Origin: Alphaproteobacteria bacterium
GTDB lineage: Bacteria; Pseudomonadota; Alphaproteobacteria; JACAEB01
Direction: 5' to 3'
Assembly: GCA_024236075.1 (NCBI GenBank)
Contig: JACKLE010000001.1
Span: 186,001 to 250,000 of the forward strand
DNA length: 64,000 nucleotides
A model generated the notes under the pieces. That model saw only the letters and a list, made by a program, of their open reading frames with translations. It was not told the origin of the DNA and ran no database searches. Made by a program: the position numbers and the translations under genes. Positions within the stretch are counted from its first letter, which is position 1, and every line of letters starts with the position of its first letter. Positions 36,428 through 45,410 of this stretch are shown piece after piece.

Positions 36428-37423
36428 TCAGCTCTTCCTGGCGCCCGGGCGGCCATAGGTCTCGTGAAGGATGGCGACGAGCGCGCCGCCCATGAGGATG
36501 GCGTAGGACGAGACGTAGAGCCACAGGATGAAGACGACGAGCGCGGTCAGCGAGCCGTAGAGCTGGTTGTAGAAGGTCGCGAACCGTATGTACTCGGAGA
36601 ATACGATCGTCGCGACGAGCCAGATGGCGAGGCCGAGGATGGCGCCCGTCGCCGACCAGCGCCAGGCCATGCGCTCCTCCACCGCCATGCCGTAGCGGTA
36701 GACGATCGTCAGCATCAGCCACAGCGCGACCGCCGTCGGGCCCCAGCGGCTGAGGGGGCCGAGCACCGGCGCGCCCATCTCGACGCCGAGATTGGCAAGC
36801 ACCTCCGGCAGGAGCGAGGTGACGAAGGAGATGAGGAGCGCGAAGCCGAAGGCGACGCCGGTGATCACGACGCCGAAGAGGTGGAAGGTGAAGAAGCCGC
36901 GATGGGTGCGCTGGCCCTGCAGCACGTTGAGGCCCGCGACGAGGCCCTTGAGCCCGCGGCTCGAGCTCCAGAGGGCGAGGACGAGGGCGATGAAGCCCTG
37001 CACCGTCAGCGAGCCGGTCGAGCGGCTCGCGAGCTGCGCGATCTGCCCGCCGATGAGGCTGCGGGCGCCCGCGGGAATGAGCGCCGTCAGCCCCTCGAAC
37101 TGATGCCGCACCTCGTCGCCCGAGAGGAGGAGGCCGAAGAGCGTCGTCGCGAAGACGACGGCCGGAAAGAGCGCGAGCATGGTGAAGAACGACATGCCCG
37201 CCGCGACGAGCGACATGTCGCGCTCGAGGAGCCGCGCGACGGCGCGGGCGAAGACGGCGACCGGGTTCTTGGGATGCGGGGTGAGGCGAGCGATGGCGCG
37301 CGCGAGGCGCACGCGCCAGCCCACGCGCTCGGCGAGCTCTATGGGGCCGTCTTCCGCCTCCTCGGCGAGCGTCAGCTCGTCGGGGTCCACCCCTCCCTCG
37401 CCGCGCTCGCCCCGCTCTGTCAC
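36428..37423 (-). CDS. YihY/BrkB family membrane protein
   Basis: A 331-aa inner-membrane protein of the YihY (formerly BrkB) family with six hydrophobic segments: FFTMLALFPAVVFATTLFGLL, then ALWSSSRGLKGLVAGLN and LWLYVSSYAILMGGALVAI. Function unclear; once mistaken for RNase BN. It overlaps the asmA-like gene by ATGA (37420-37423) and is probably co-translated with it. Confidence 0.9.
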   Translation of the reverse strand: MTERGERGEGGVDPDELTLAEEAEDGPIELAERVGWRVRLARAIARLTPHPKNPVAVFARAVARLLERDMSLVAAGMSFFTMLALFPAVVFATTLFGLLLSGDEVRHQFEGLTALIPAGARSLIGGQIAQLASRSTGSLTVQGFIALVLALWSSSRGLKGLVAGLNVLQGQRTHRGFFTFHLFGVVITGVAFGFALLISFVTSLLPEVLANLGVEMGAPVLGPLSRWGPTAVALWLMLTIVYRYGMAVEERMAWRWSATGAILGLAIWLVATIVFSEYIRFATFYNQLYGSLTALVVFILWLYVSSYAILMGGALVAILHETYGRPGARKS

Positions 37424-39486
37424 TGCCCGAAGAGATCCTTGAGGGTCGGAGCCTTGGCGGGCTTCGTCTCGCCCTCCGCGGGCGGCGCCTCGGCCTCGGG
37501 CGCGGTCTCCTCGCTCTTCTTGCCGCCGAGGAGCGAATCCTTGAGGCGGTCCTCGAGGCTCTTCTTCTCGCCGTCCTCGGTCTCCGACTTGCCGAGCGCT
37601 CCTCCGAGGAGCTTGCGGCCGAGATCGGCGGCGTCGGGGCCGATCTTGAGCTTGTCCCAGGTGCCGGTGATGAGGATGGGCACGGAAAGTCCGGTCACGT
37701 CGGTCTTGCCGCCCTGGCCCTCCAGCGTCGAGACGGCCACCGGCGTCACGCGGTATTTCACCGTGCGCTCGAGAAGGTTCGACTGCCCTTCGCCGGCGAC
37801 GCGCAGAAGCGGGTTGAGAAGCTGGAGGTCGCTGTTGGCGAGCACGCCCTTGTTGAGCGTGAACGTGCCCTTCATCTCGGCGAAGTCGGTCTTCTGCTCG
37901 CTGCGGTCGAGCGAGAGCTCGGTGACGGCGGAGGCGACCGAGCGCACGAGCTGGGCGAGGTTGAGCCCGTAGATCGCGCCGTTCTCGAAGAAGAGCGAGC
38001 CCGCGCCGTCGAGGCCGGCGATCATGTCGCGCTGGCTGCGTCCGCGCGTCGTGAAGGCGATGTCGAGATTGCCGAGGCCCTCCAGGCGCTTGAAGCCGAT
38101 CGAGTCGCTGAGGAGCGGGCGCGCCTCGATCCCCTTCAGCGAGAAGGTCGCCGACATGGCGGGCACCGCGCCATGGGCGTCGACGACGAGCTTGGCGAGC
38201 CCGGCCCCCTTGTAGAGCGCGAGCTTGGAGAGATCGGCGTCGAGCACGCCGTCGGCGAGGCCGAGCTGGAGCTCGCTCTCGCCGATCTTGATCTCGTTGA
38301 AGAAGATGGCGCCGACCTTGAGGGCGACGTCGGCGTCGACGGCCCTGAGCGCCGAGAGATCGATGGGCGCGGTGCTCCAGCCCCCGCCCGCCGCGGGCGC
38401 GCCGCCGCTTCCGCCTCCGCCGCCGCCGGCCTTGGCGCCGCCGCCCGCATAGGGCGTGACGTCGAGCTTGTCGAGCGAGAAGGCGCCCGAGAGCTTGGGC
38501 CGCGCGCCGCCGAGCGTCACCAGCACGTCGCCCGATCCCTTCATGTCGTCAAAGCCGAGCGTCGCGTTCCGGAAGGCGGCCGTGCTGCCGCCCACCTCCA
38601 CGTCGCCCGCGAGCTTCACCGGCCCGAAGCCGGTGTCGCCCGCCATGGGCGTGCCGATCCACGCCATGAGCTTGCGCAGCGACGCGATGTCGAGGCTCGC
38701 CTTGCCGCGGCCCGCGAGCGGCAGGGCCGCGCCCGCCGGCGTGCCGGCCGCGCTGCCGTCGAACGAGACGCTCACGCGCGGGGCGTCGAGGGCGAGGCTC
38801 ACCTCCGTCGCCTTGCGGTCGGCGAAGTCGCGCAGCGAGGAGAGCGCCGCCTTGAGCGTCACGCGCTCGCCCTTGTAGGTGAGCGCGCCGTCGGCCTCGA
38901 AGGGTCCCGAAAGGCTCGGCAGCGAGAGCGTGAGGTCGATGTCGTCCGCCGCGTAGTCGGCGCCCGTCTGGAGGTTCCTGTAGCTCGCCGCGCCGTTCTC
39001 GATGCGCACGTCGCCGAGCTCGATCGTGTCGAAGGGCACGCCCTCGGCGCCGCCCGCTCCGCCGGAGGCGGGCGCGGCCTTCTCGCCTTTCGGGGCCGCG
39101 GCCGCGAACTCCCAGTTCGGCTTGCCGGCGCGGTCGACCTCGAGGCGGATGACGGGCTCGACGAGCACGAACTGCGAGATCTTCAGCGTCCTGGAGAGCA
39201 GCGGCAGCAGCGCCACCTCGACGCGCAGCTCCTTCATTTCCGCCATGTTCGTCTCGCCCGCGCCCGGCGCGTTGGCGAAGGCGACGTCCGTGACGGTGAG
39301 CCGCGTCGTGGGGAAGAGGCGCAGCGAGAGATCGCCGTTCAGGGCGAGGTCGCGCCCCGTCGCGTCCTGCGCCGCCTTGGCGATGGGCGCGCGGAACTGA
39401 TCGGCCGAGATGAACATCGGCGCGAGGAGGAGGGCGCCGACGACGACGAGCGCGAGGATCAGGACGATGGCGAGAAGGCGCTTCAT
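37420..39486 (-). CDS. AsmA family protein
   Basis: A 688-aa protein anchored by one N-terminal helix (LLAIVLILALVVVGALLLAPMF). An AsmA N-domain (GRDLALNGDLSLRLFPTTRL) and a C-terminal AsmA-like domain (GAIYGLNLAQLVRSVAS, ADLGRKLLGG) are visible, separated by a Gly-rich linker (AKAGGGGGGSGGAPAAGGG). The family helps outer-membrane lipid homeostasis by a bridge-like structure. ATG 39486 has GGAG seven bases upstream and begins the membrane helix; the frame is open further but without conserved sequence. Confidence 0.9.
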   Translation of the reverse strand: MKRLLAIVLILALVVVGALLLAPMFISADQFRAPIAKAAQDATGRDLALNGDLSLRLFPTTRLTVTDVAFANAPGAGETNMAEMKELRVEVALLPLLSRTLKISQFVLVEPVIRLEVDRAGKPNWEFAAAAPKGEKAAPASGGAGGAEGVPFDTIELGDVRIENGAASYRNLQTGADYAADDIDLTLSLPSLSGPFEADGALTYKGERVTLKAALSSLRDFADRKATEVSLALDAPRVSVSFDGSAAGTPAGAALPLAGRGKASLDIASLRKLMAWIGTPMAGDTGFGPVKLAGDVEVGGSTAAFRNATLGFDDMKGSGDVLVTLGGARPKLSGAFSLDKLDVTPYAGGGAKAGGGGGGSGGAPAAGGGWSTAPIDLSALRAVDADVALKVGAIFFNEIKIGESELQLGLADGVLDADLSKLALYKGAGLAKLVVDAHGAVPAMSATFSLKGIEARPLLSDSIGFKRLEGLGNLDIAFTTRGRSQRDMIAGLDGAGSLFFENGAIYGLNLAQLVRSVASAVTELSLDRSEQKTDFAEMKGTFTLNKGVLANSDLQLLNPLLRVAGEGQSNLLERTVKYRVTPVAVSTLEGQGGKTDVTGLSVPILITGTWDKLKIGPDAADLGRKLLGGALGKSETEDGEKKSLEDRLKDSLLGGKKSEETAPEAEAPPAEGETKPAKAPTLKDLFGQ

Positions 39487-39596
39487 GGCGGGTCTCCGGT
39501 TCGGGCCGGCGGGCTCCATTTGGGTACCGATCATAGCCTTTCGAGGGCCTCGCGTTAACCGAGACGCGCCCTTGCGCGCCGCGCCCATGGAGCGTA

Positions 39597-39616
39597 TGAG
39601 ATGCGACTCATTCTCA
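39597..39616 (+). promoter_or_regulatory. Fur-like iron box upstream of the Fe(III)-binding protein
   Basis: TGAGATGCGACTCATTCTCA has outer inverted arms TGAGA/TCTCA and an ATGAGTCGCAT-like core on the other strand, close in form to a Fur box (TGAGAATGA half). It ends 25 bases before the ATG of the FbpA-like gene (39642), where a repressor would block transcription or its start. The match is imperfect; no regulator gene is nearby. Confidence 0.5.
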
Positions 39617-39641
39617 ACTTCGCCAACCGACGAGGCCTGTA

Positions 39642-40691
39642 ATGCGTATCGACGGATGGAAGCGCCTCGGCGTCGCGGCGCTCGCGATCGCCGCCCTCGC
39701 GGCGCCGGCTCTTCTCGCGGGGCCTGCGGCTGCGCGCGAGGTCGTCAACCTCTATTCCTCGCGCCACTACGACACGGACGAGCGTCTCTACACGGATTTC
39801 GAGGCGCAGACCGGCATCCGCGTCAATCGGATCGAGGACAGCCCGAGCGCGCTCATCGCCCGCCTCAAGGCGGAGGGGCGCAACAGCCCGGCCGATCTCT
39901 ACATCACCGCCGATGTCGGCATGCTGTGGGCGGCCGAGGAGCAGGGCCTGCTCCAGCCCGTGAAGAGCGCGATCCTCGAGGCGAAGGTGCCGGCGCATCT
40001 GCGCCATCCGGACGGGCTCTGGTTCGGCTTCTCCAAGCGCGCGCGCCTGATCTTCTACGACAAGGCGCGCGTCGATCCCGCCGCCGTCGACACCTATGAG
40101 AAGCTGGCGGACCCCGCGAACAAGGGCCTTCTGTGCACGCGCTCGAGCGGCAATGTCTACATGCTCTCGCTGCTCGCGAGCCTCATCGCGCATCACGGAG
40201 CCGGGGAAGCCGAGAGCTGGGCCGCCGGCGCCTGGGCGAACCGGGCCCGCGATCCGGAAGGCGGCGACACGGACCAGCTCAAGGGCATCGCCTCGGGCGA
40301 GTGCGGCGTCGCGCTCTCGAACCACTACTACTACATCCGTGCGCTGACGAGCCGCGTGCAGGGCCTCGACGAGAAGGAGATCGCGCGCGTCGGAGTCCTG
40401 TTCCCCGACCAGGACGGCAACGGGACTCACGTGAACATCTCCGGCGGCGGCGTCACCCTGCACGCGCCCCATCGCGAGAACGCGATCAGGTTCCTCGAAT
40501 ATCTCGTCTCGCCCTCGGCGCAGACCTATTTCTCCAACGGCAACTACGAATTCCCGGTGGTCGAGGGCGTCGAGGTCGATCCGCATGTCGCCGCGCTCGG
40601 CGCCTTCAAGGCGGACGAGCTGCCGCTGGCGAGGCTCGGCGAGAACCAGGCCGAGGCCCAGCGCATCTACGACCGCGTCGGGTACAAATAG
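39642..40691 (+). CDS. Fe(III) ABC transporter substrate-binding protein, FbpA/AfuA-like
   Basis: A 349-aa periplasmic protein with a signal peptide (GVAALAIAALAAPALLAGPAAA). The fold and motifs fit the ferric-binding group: LYSSRHYDTDERLYTDFE, GLWFGFSKRARLIFYDKARV, and the Tyr cluster SNHYYYIRAL that ligates iron in FbpA proteins. It binds ferric iron for import. The matching permease is 1.6 kb downstream but on the other strand, separated by two unrelated genes; the ATPase is absent from the window. Confidence 0.9.
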   Translation: MRIDGWKRLGVAALAIAALAAPALLAGPAAAREVVNLYSSRHYDTDERLYTDFEAQTGIRVNRIEDSPSALIARLKAEGRNSPADLYITADVGMLWAAEEQGLLQPVKSAILEAKVPAHLRHPDGLWFGFSKRARLIFYDKARVDPAAVDTYEKLADPANKGLLCTRSSGNVYMLSLLASLIAHHGAGEAESWAAGAWANRARDPEGGDTDQLKGIASGECGVALSNHYYYIRALTSRVQGLDEKEIARVGVLFPDQDGNGTHVNISGGGVTLHAPHRENAIRFLEYLVSPSAQTYFSNGNYEFPVVEGVEVDPHVAALGAFKADELPLARLGENQAEAQRIYDRVGYK

Positions 40692-40699
40692 ACGGGCGC

Positions 40700-41116
40700 T
40701 CAGGATTTGCCGCCGGCGGCGTCTCCGAACGGCAGAAAGACGAGCCGGGGGCCGGGCGCCGTGGCGCGGTGGCGGGGCGTCAGCCCTTCCGCGAGCACGA
40801 TCTGATTGCCGTCCGGGTCGGCGACGACGAGGAGGCGGACGTCGTCGGTCTCGCTCGCCGAGAGCACCGCGATGCCCTTCGCGCGGAGGTCGTTCTGCCG
40901 CTCCGCGAGATCGGACTCGACGAGCGTCACCGTGCAGGCCCCGGCGCGCGCGGGATCGCAGAAGAGGTGCACCCAGCCCCCGCGCGAGAACGACCATTCG
41001 ACGAGCCCCGGCAAGGGGCGCTCGTCCGGCGGCCGGCCGATGAGGCCCGCATACCAGGCGAGGGAGCGGTCGAGGTCGCTCACGGCGATGCCGGCGAGCG
41101 CGTTGCGGATGTTCAT
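40700..41116 (-). CDS. VOC family (glyoxalase/dioxygenase-like) protein
   Basis: A 138-aa protein with the paired beta-alpha-beta-beta-beta modules of the vicinal-oxygen-chelate family: NALAGIAVSDLDRSLAWYAGL and the end VVADPDGNQIVLAEGL. Function not assignable (glyoxalase, dioxygenase or antibiotic-binding members exist). ATG 41116 starts the domain; the longer frame begins in Arg-rich noise. Confidence 0.82.
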   Translation of the reverse strand: MNIRNALAGIAVSDLDRSLAWYAGLIGRPPDERPLPGLVEWSFSRGGWVHLFCDPARAGACTVTLVESDLAERQNDLRAKGIAVLSASETDDVRLLVVADPDGNQIVLAEGLTPRHRATAPGPRLVFLPFGDAAGGKS

Positions 41117-41205
41117 GACGGCGGCCTCCGGCGTTCGTTCCCGGGAACGGGAACGCACGGGTCCGGACGGCGGTTCCGGCGGGCGCGGCTTAAATCGGGG
41201 TCACG

Positions 41206-42201
41206 TCAGGGCTTCGCGCTGGCCTGCTTCTTCTCCTCGGCGCGCGCGCCCTCGAGCACGCCGGGCAGGGCATAGTTGCCCTCGTGGCAGGCATATTCGT
41301 AGACCGGGCCCTTGGTCGCGTTGAAGCTCATCTCCGCGGTCCAGGGCCTCGTGTAGAGCTCGGGATCCTCGACCGTGAACGAGTAGAAGATCTGGTCGTC
41401 CGAGTACCGCGTGAAGCGCTCGGTCACCTTGCCCTTGGGGGTGAGGAGGATGAAGCCCTGGCGGCCCTGGACGGGGTTCACCTGCGTCGTCTCGACGACC
41501 AGCGTGTCGCCGTCCCAGTGCCCGACCGAATCGCCGAGCCAGGGCGTGATCGCGGGCGGCAGATGCTCGCCGCCCATGCGCACGATGCGCGCGTCGTGGA
41601 CCATCTCGACAAGGATCATCACGTGATCCCCGGTCTGCACGATCTGGTAGGTGTTGTTGTAGAGCACGTTCAGCATGCCGGGCCCGCCCGTGCCGCCGAA
41701 GCCGATGAGGCAGCGCTCGCCGACGGGGCGCGTCTCGGGCCCGTCATAGTTGCGCCGGTTGCCGATCATGGCGGCGATGACCTTGCGCGCGCCGGCCCCG
41801 CGCGGGATCTGCCCGTCCGGGGGATCGACGATCCAGGAGGTGCGGTACTCGCCCTTGACGAGCCCGGCCTTCGAGCCCGGATCGATCCAGAAGGCGTTGT
41901 AGCCGGCATCGGTGTTGCCGTCCGTCGGCGCGCCCTCGTTGGGATCGCTCGCCTGCGCGTCGCGCGCCTTGGCGACGTTGTAGCGCGAGGTCCTCTCGAA
42001 GATCGCCGCTTCCTGGGGCGTCAGGACGAGCTTCTTCACGCCCTCCGGCCGCGTGAGGCGGGTGATGGAGGCGTTCGTCCAGATGCCCTGGAGGTCCGGC
42101 CTGCCGTCCGGCGTGCGCGGCGGCTCGTAGGCGCGCGCGGGCGCGGCCGCGAGCAAGGCGAGAAAGGGCAGGGCGAGGGCGAGGCGGGCGGTGCGGGACA
42201 T
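41206..42201 (-). CDS. Exported protein of unknown function (RTPDGRPDLQGIWTN type)
   Basis: A 331-aa protein with a signal peptide (LALALPFLALLAAAPARAYE). The start of the mature chain, PRTPDGRPDLQGIWTN, followed by Gly/Trp/Asp turns (GDSVGHWDGDTLVVET), marks an uncharacterised secreted family that is frequent in soil proteobacteria and acidobacteria. Beta-rich by appearance. It lies between the two iron-transport genes but no iron ligand pattern is evident. Confidence 0.75.
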   Translation of the reverse strand: MSRTARLALALPFLALLAAAPARAYEPPRTPDGRPDLQGIWTNASITRLTRPEGVKKLVLTPQEAAIFERTSRYNVAKARDAQASDPNEGAPTDGNTDAGYNAFWIDPGSKAGLVKGEYRTSWIVDPPDGQIPRGAGARKVIAAMIGNRRNYDGPETRPVGERCLIGFGGTGGPGMLNVLYNNTYQIVQTGDHVMILVEMVHDARIVRMGGEHLPPAITPWLGDSVGHWDGDTLVVETTQVNPVQGRQGFILLTPKGKVTERFTRYSDDQIFYSFTVEDPELYTRPWTAEMSFNATKGPVYEYACHEGNYALPGVLEGARAEEKKQASAKP

Positions 42202-42279
42202 GGCGCGCGGGGTCCGGGCTCGAGAAGCGGGTCGTCGTCTCCTGAAACGTCCCGGGCGCTTGCGATCCTTCGCGGCGCC

Positions 42280-43986
42280 TCAGGGCAGCGCGAGCGTGCC
42301 CGCCTCGGCGGCGTTCCCGCCGGGGCGGGCCTCCATGATGGCCCGCGAGAGGAGGATGACGGGCACGAGCCCCACCAGGACGAGGGCGAGCGAGGGGATC
42401 GCCGCCTCGCTCAGCCTTTCGTCCGAGGCCAGACGATAGGCCTGCACCGCGAGCGTGTCGAAGTTGAAGGGGCGCATGATGAGCGTCGCCGGCAGCTCCT
42501 TCATCACGTCGACAAAGACGATGAGCGCGGCGGTGAGCAGCGTGCCCCGCAGCATGGGCGCGTGGACGCGGGCGAGCGAGCGCCAGAGATCGGCGCCGAG
42601 CGTGCGCGCGGCCGCGTCCATCGAGGGAGTCACCTTGTCGAGCCCCGCCTCGACCGTCTGCAGCGAGACCGCCATGAACCGCACGAGATAGGCATAGACG
42701 AGCGCGGCGATGGAGCCCGTGAGGAGAAGGCCCGTCGAGACCCCGAAGGTGTCGCGCGCGAAGGCGTCGACCGCGTTGTCGAGGCCGGCGAGCGGCACGA
42801 GGATGCCGACCGCGATGATGGAGCCCGGGATCGCGTAGCCGAGGGCGGCGACGCGCGTCGCCGCGCGCGCGAGCGGCCCGCCGCCGAGCCGCACCGCATA
42901 GGCCATGGCGAGCGCGAGCGCCACGGCGAGCGCCGCCGCGAGGCCCGCGAGCGTGACCGAGTTCGCGGTGAGCTCGATATACCGTGGGCTGACGAAAGGA
43001 ACGCCGCTCGTCGCGCCGAGATGCACGAGAAGGCCCGCCGGCAGGGCGAAGCCGAAGACGACCGGCACCGCGCAGCCCAGGATCGCGAGCCCCGCGCGCG
43101 CGCCCTTCAGCTCGTGAACGGGCAGGCGCTGATAGCGCCCGGTCGTGTGATGGACGCGCGCGCGGCCGCGGTTCCAGCGCTCGAGCGCGAGAAGGGCGAG
43201 CGCGACGAGGAGGAGCATCGAGGAGAGCTGCGAGGCGAGCACGCGGTCGCCGAGCGAGCGCCAGGCCCGGTCGATGCCGGTCGTGAAGGTCTGCACGCCG
43301 AAATGCGCCACCGTGCCGAGATCGGCGAAGGTCTCCATGAGGACGAGCGCGATCCCCGCCGCGATGGCCGGCCGCGCGAGCGGCAGCGAGACGCGCCAGA
43401 AGGCGCGCCATGGCCCCGCGCCGAGCGTGCGGGCGACCTCGAGCGCGCAGGCCGACTGCTCGAGAAACGCGGTGCGCGCGATGAGATAGACGTAAGGGTA
43501 GAGCACCAGCGTGAAGACGACGATGGCGCCGGGCAGCGAGCGGATGTTCGGAAACCAGTAGTCGCGGGGCCCGAGATCGAGGAGCGCGCGGAGGGCGGAC
43601 TGCACCGGCCCCGAATGCTGAAGGAAATCCGTATACGCATAGGCGAGCACATAGGCGGGAATGGCGAGGGGCAGGATCATTGCCCATTCGAAGAAGCGCC
43701 GCCCCGGAAAGCGGCACATGGCGACGAGCCAGGCCGCCGGCACGCCCAGGAGCGCCACGCCCGCCGTCGTGCCCGCCGCGAGCAGCGCCGTGTTCCAGGC
43801 ATAGCCGGGCAGCACCCAGCGCGCGAGATGGGCGAAGTTCGGGCTCGTCGCGAAGAGGTTCACCATCACCGCCACGACGGGCGCGAGGATGAGGGCCGCT
43901 GGGACGAGCGCGACGAGCGCCGTCGCCGCGCTCGCGCGCGGGGTCCATCCGAGCCTGCCGGCAAGTCCGTCGAGCATGGTCTGCAT
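42280..43986 (-). CDS. Fe(III) ABC transporter permease, FbpB-like (fused double permease)
   Basis: A 568-aa permease with about twelve membrane helices and two EAA loops, EVARTLGAGPWRAFWRVSLP and DAAARTLGADLWRSLARVHA, one in each half, the duplicated form of FbpB/ThiP. It would carry iron delivered by the binding protein at 39642-40691. The ATPase partner is not adjacent, unlike fbpABC operons. Start 43986 gives a conventional N-terminus. Confidence 0.9.
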   Translation of the reverse strand: MQTMLDGLAGRLGWTPRASAATALVALVPAALILAPVVAVMVNLFATSPNFAHLARWVLPGYAWNTALLAAGTTAGVALLGVPAAWLVAMCRFPGRRFFEWAMILPLAIPAYVLAYAYTDFLQHSGPVQSALRALLDLGPRDYWFPNIRSLPGAIVVFTLVLYPYVYLIARTAFLEQSACALEVARTLGAGPWRAFWRVSLPLARPAIAAGIALVLMETFADLGTVAHFGVQTFTTGIDRAWRSLGDRVLASQLSSMLLLVALALLALERWNRGRARVHHTTGRYQRLPVHELKGARAGLAILGCAVPVVFGFALPAGLLVHLGATSGVPFVSPRYIELTANSVTLAGLAAALAVALALAMAYAVRLGGGPLARAATRVAALGYAIPGSIIAVGILVPLAGLDNAVDAFARDTFGVSTGLLLTGSIAALVYAYLVRFMAVSLQTVEAGLDKVTPSMDAAARTLGADLWRSLARVHAPMLRGTLLTAALIVFVDVMKELPATLIMRPFNFDTLAVQAYRLASDERLSEAAIPSLALVLVGLVPVILLSRAIMEARPGGNAAEAGTLALP

Positions 43987-44074
43987 TCCTTCCGGGCGTG
44001 CCCGCCCCTCGGGCGTCCGGCACGCGGCTTGCCGTCATCATCGGGCGGTTCGCGGCATCGACCAAGCCCGCCTC

Positions 44075-44111
44075 TTGCGAAGCATGCGATTGCAACCTAT
44101 TCTTATTATCC
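44075..44111 (+). promoter_or_regulatory. Promoter-like region with AT-rich Fur-like site
   Basis: On the plus strand TTGCGA (44075-44080) and TATTCT (44098-44103) are separated by 17 bases, a plausible sigma-70 promoter for the small ORF at 44175. The overlapping segment 44090-44111 reads GATAATAAGAATAGGTTGCA on the other strand, a weak resemblance to a Fur box. It could then also control the FbpB gene, which diverges leftwards from 43986. Comparison only by eye. Confidence 0.4.
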
Positions 44112-44174
44112 AGGGTGCGGCAAAAGGCCCGGCGATCGGGCGCGTGGCCGCAGGCCGTGAGGAAAGGTCGTCCC

Positions 44175-44348
44175 ATGTTCCTATGGCGTTCCGTGCAGGA
44201 AGCGGCGTTGCGCCGGGCCTTCCTGCAGCCTGAGCTCGAGCCCGCGAACGGCCTCGGCGCGCCGGAGCGCCGGGAGGTCCCGTCCGCCGCCCCGGTCCGT
44301 GCCGCGCTCGCCGCGCCCGCGCCGAGCCGCAGGATCGCCGACCGCTAA
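44175..44348 (+). CDS. Possible small protein, iron-linked by position only
   Basis: A 57-aa ORF (MFLWRSVQEAALRRAFLQPE start, rich in Ala/Pro/Arg after residue 30). ATG 44175 has GAGGAAAGG upstream and is 72 bases from the promoter-like site. No family recognised. The region is non-coding on the opposite strand in terms of recognisable product, so a real small gene is plausible, but the Pro/Ala/Arg composition could also arise from high-GC noise. Confidence 0.4.
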   Translation: MFLWRSVQEAALRRAFLQPELEPANGLGAPERREVPSAAPVRAALAAPAPSRRIADR

Positions 44349-44468
44349 GCCCGTTCCCCGTCGCATGGCCGCGCCCCATCCGCGGGCCCTGCCAGCCTCC
44401 CCCGGCCCGCCGGCACGCGGAGGTTGCAGCTCATGCGCGCCTTGCATCCGCGTCGCCGATCTGTGATA

Positions 44469-44482
44469 TTGCGGTGCAGCAA
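44469..44482 (+). promoter_or_regulatory. TTGC-N6-GCAA palindrome before the phasin gene
   Basis: The sequence TTGCGGTGCAGCAA lies 15 bases before ATG 44498. PhaR-type repressors of phasin genes bind TGC-rich inverted repeats of this kind. The match is short, so confidence is low. Confidence 0.35.
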
Positions 44483-44497
44483 ATCGGGGAGAGTCGC

Positions 44498-45253
44498 ATG
44501 GCCGAGAAAGGCACGCGCCACGAGCCCGGCAAGGGCGCACGCCGTCCGGCTGCGGGCGCGGAAAGCGATGTGAAGGCGGGCGTCGCCGCGGCCCGCGAGG
44601 CGGAAGCCTTGACCCGGCGCGCCGCAGCCAAGGCGAAGGCCGCGCCCGCGAAGAAGGCCGCGCCGCCGGCCGCCGCGGCATCGGCCCCGGTCAAGCCCCC
44701 CAATCCGGCGAAGGCGAAGAAGAGCCCCTCCCCATCCGCGCGCAAGGCGGGCGCACCCGCCAAGCCGCCATCGGCCGCTTCGCCCGCGCCCGGCGCGAAG
44801 GCGGGAGCGGCGGTTCCGCCGGCGCGGCCGCAGGCGTCGGCTCCCGTCCTCATGGCCCCGGCGGCGAAGGCCTCGCCCGCCAAGGCGGCGGCGTTCGCGA
44901 AGGGCTTCTTCGCCGAGCTCGGCGGGCGCCAGCGCGCGCGCCTTTCGACCTATGCGGACGAACGGCTCGCGGCGATGCGTCGCGCGGGCGACATCGCGCT
45001 GCGCCTTCTCGACTATGTGGAGGCCGACACGGCCGCGGCCTACGAGGCGCTGACCACGCTCGCCTCGGCGCGCACCTTCGGCGAGGCGCTCGAGGCGCAG
45101 CGCGCGCTCGCGCGCTTCCGTCTGGGCGCCTGGCGTGCCGAAGCCGTGGAGCTCGGCGAGGCCGGGCTCGTGGCCGCGCGCGAGGCCGCGGCGCCCGTGA
45201 CGCGCCAGGTCTCGCGCTTCGTCACCCTCACCGCGACGCCGCTCGCGCCCTGA
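44498..45253 (+). CDS. Phasin-like protein with Lys/Ala/Pro-rich N-terminal region
   Basis: A 251-aa protein in two parts. Residues ~1-130 are low-complexity Ala/Lys/Pro (AKAKAAPAKKAAPPAAAASA, histone-H1-like). Residues ~140-250 are helical (GRQRARLSTYADERLAAMRR, LRLLDYVEADTAAAYEAL, FGEALEAQRALARFRLGAW), the pattern of polyhydroxyalkanoate granule-associated phasins. The basic half could bind DNA as in PhaF of Pseudomonas, linking granules to the nucleoid; that role is inferred. ATG 44498 has GGGGAGAG upstream. No pha synthesis gene in the window. Confidence 0.65.
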   Translation: MAEKGTRHEPGKGARRPAAGAESDVKAGVAAAREAEALTRRAAAKAKAAPAKKAAPPAAAASAPVKPPNPAKAKKSPSPSARKAGAPAKPPSAASPAPGAKAGAAVPPARPQASAPVLMAPAAKASPAKAAAFAKGFFAELGGRQRARLSTYADERLAAMRRAGDIALRLLDYVEADTAAAYEALTTLASARTFGEALEAQRALARFRLGAWRAEAVELGEAGLVAAREAAAPVTRQVSRFVTLTATPLAP

Positions 45254-45410
45254 CGGCCGACCGGCTTGCATTGGGCGCCCCGCGGCGCTAGAGCAACCTG
45301 CTGCCGCCGGCCGCCGCCCCGTCTCGGCGAGTGCGGCGAGGCCGCATCGCCGGTCCGGGAGCGCGCCCCTTCAAGCCGGTCCTCGCAGCCCAAGCCGCCC
45401 ACACCCTCGG

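Noticed and set aside
41284..44160. Long plus-strand frame opposite FbpB and the exported protein
   Set aside because: Arg/Glu/His-rich antisense shadow without any motif; the minus strand encodes a permease with twelve helices and two EAA loops.
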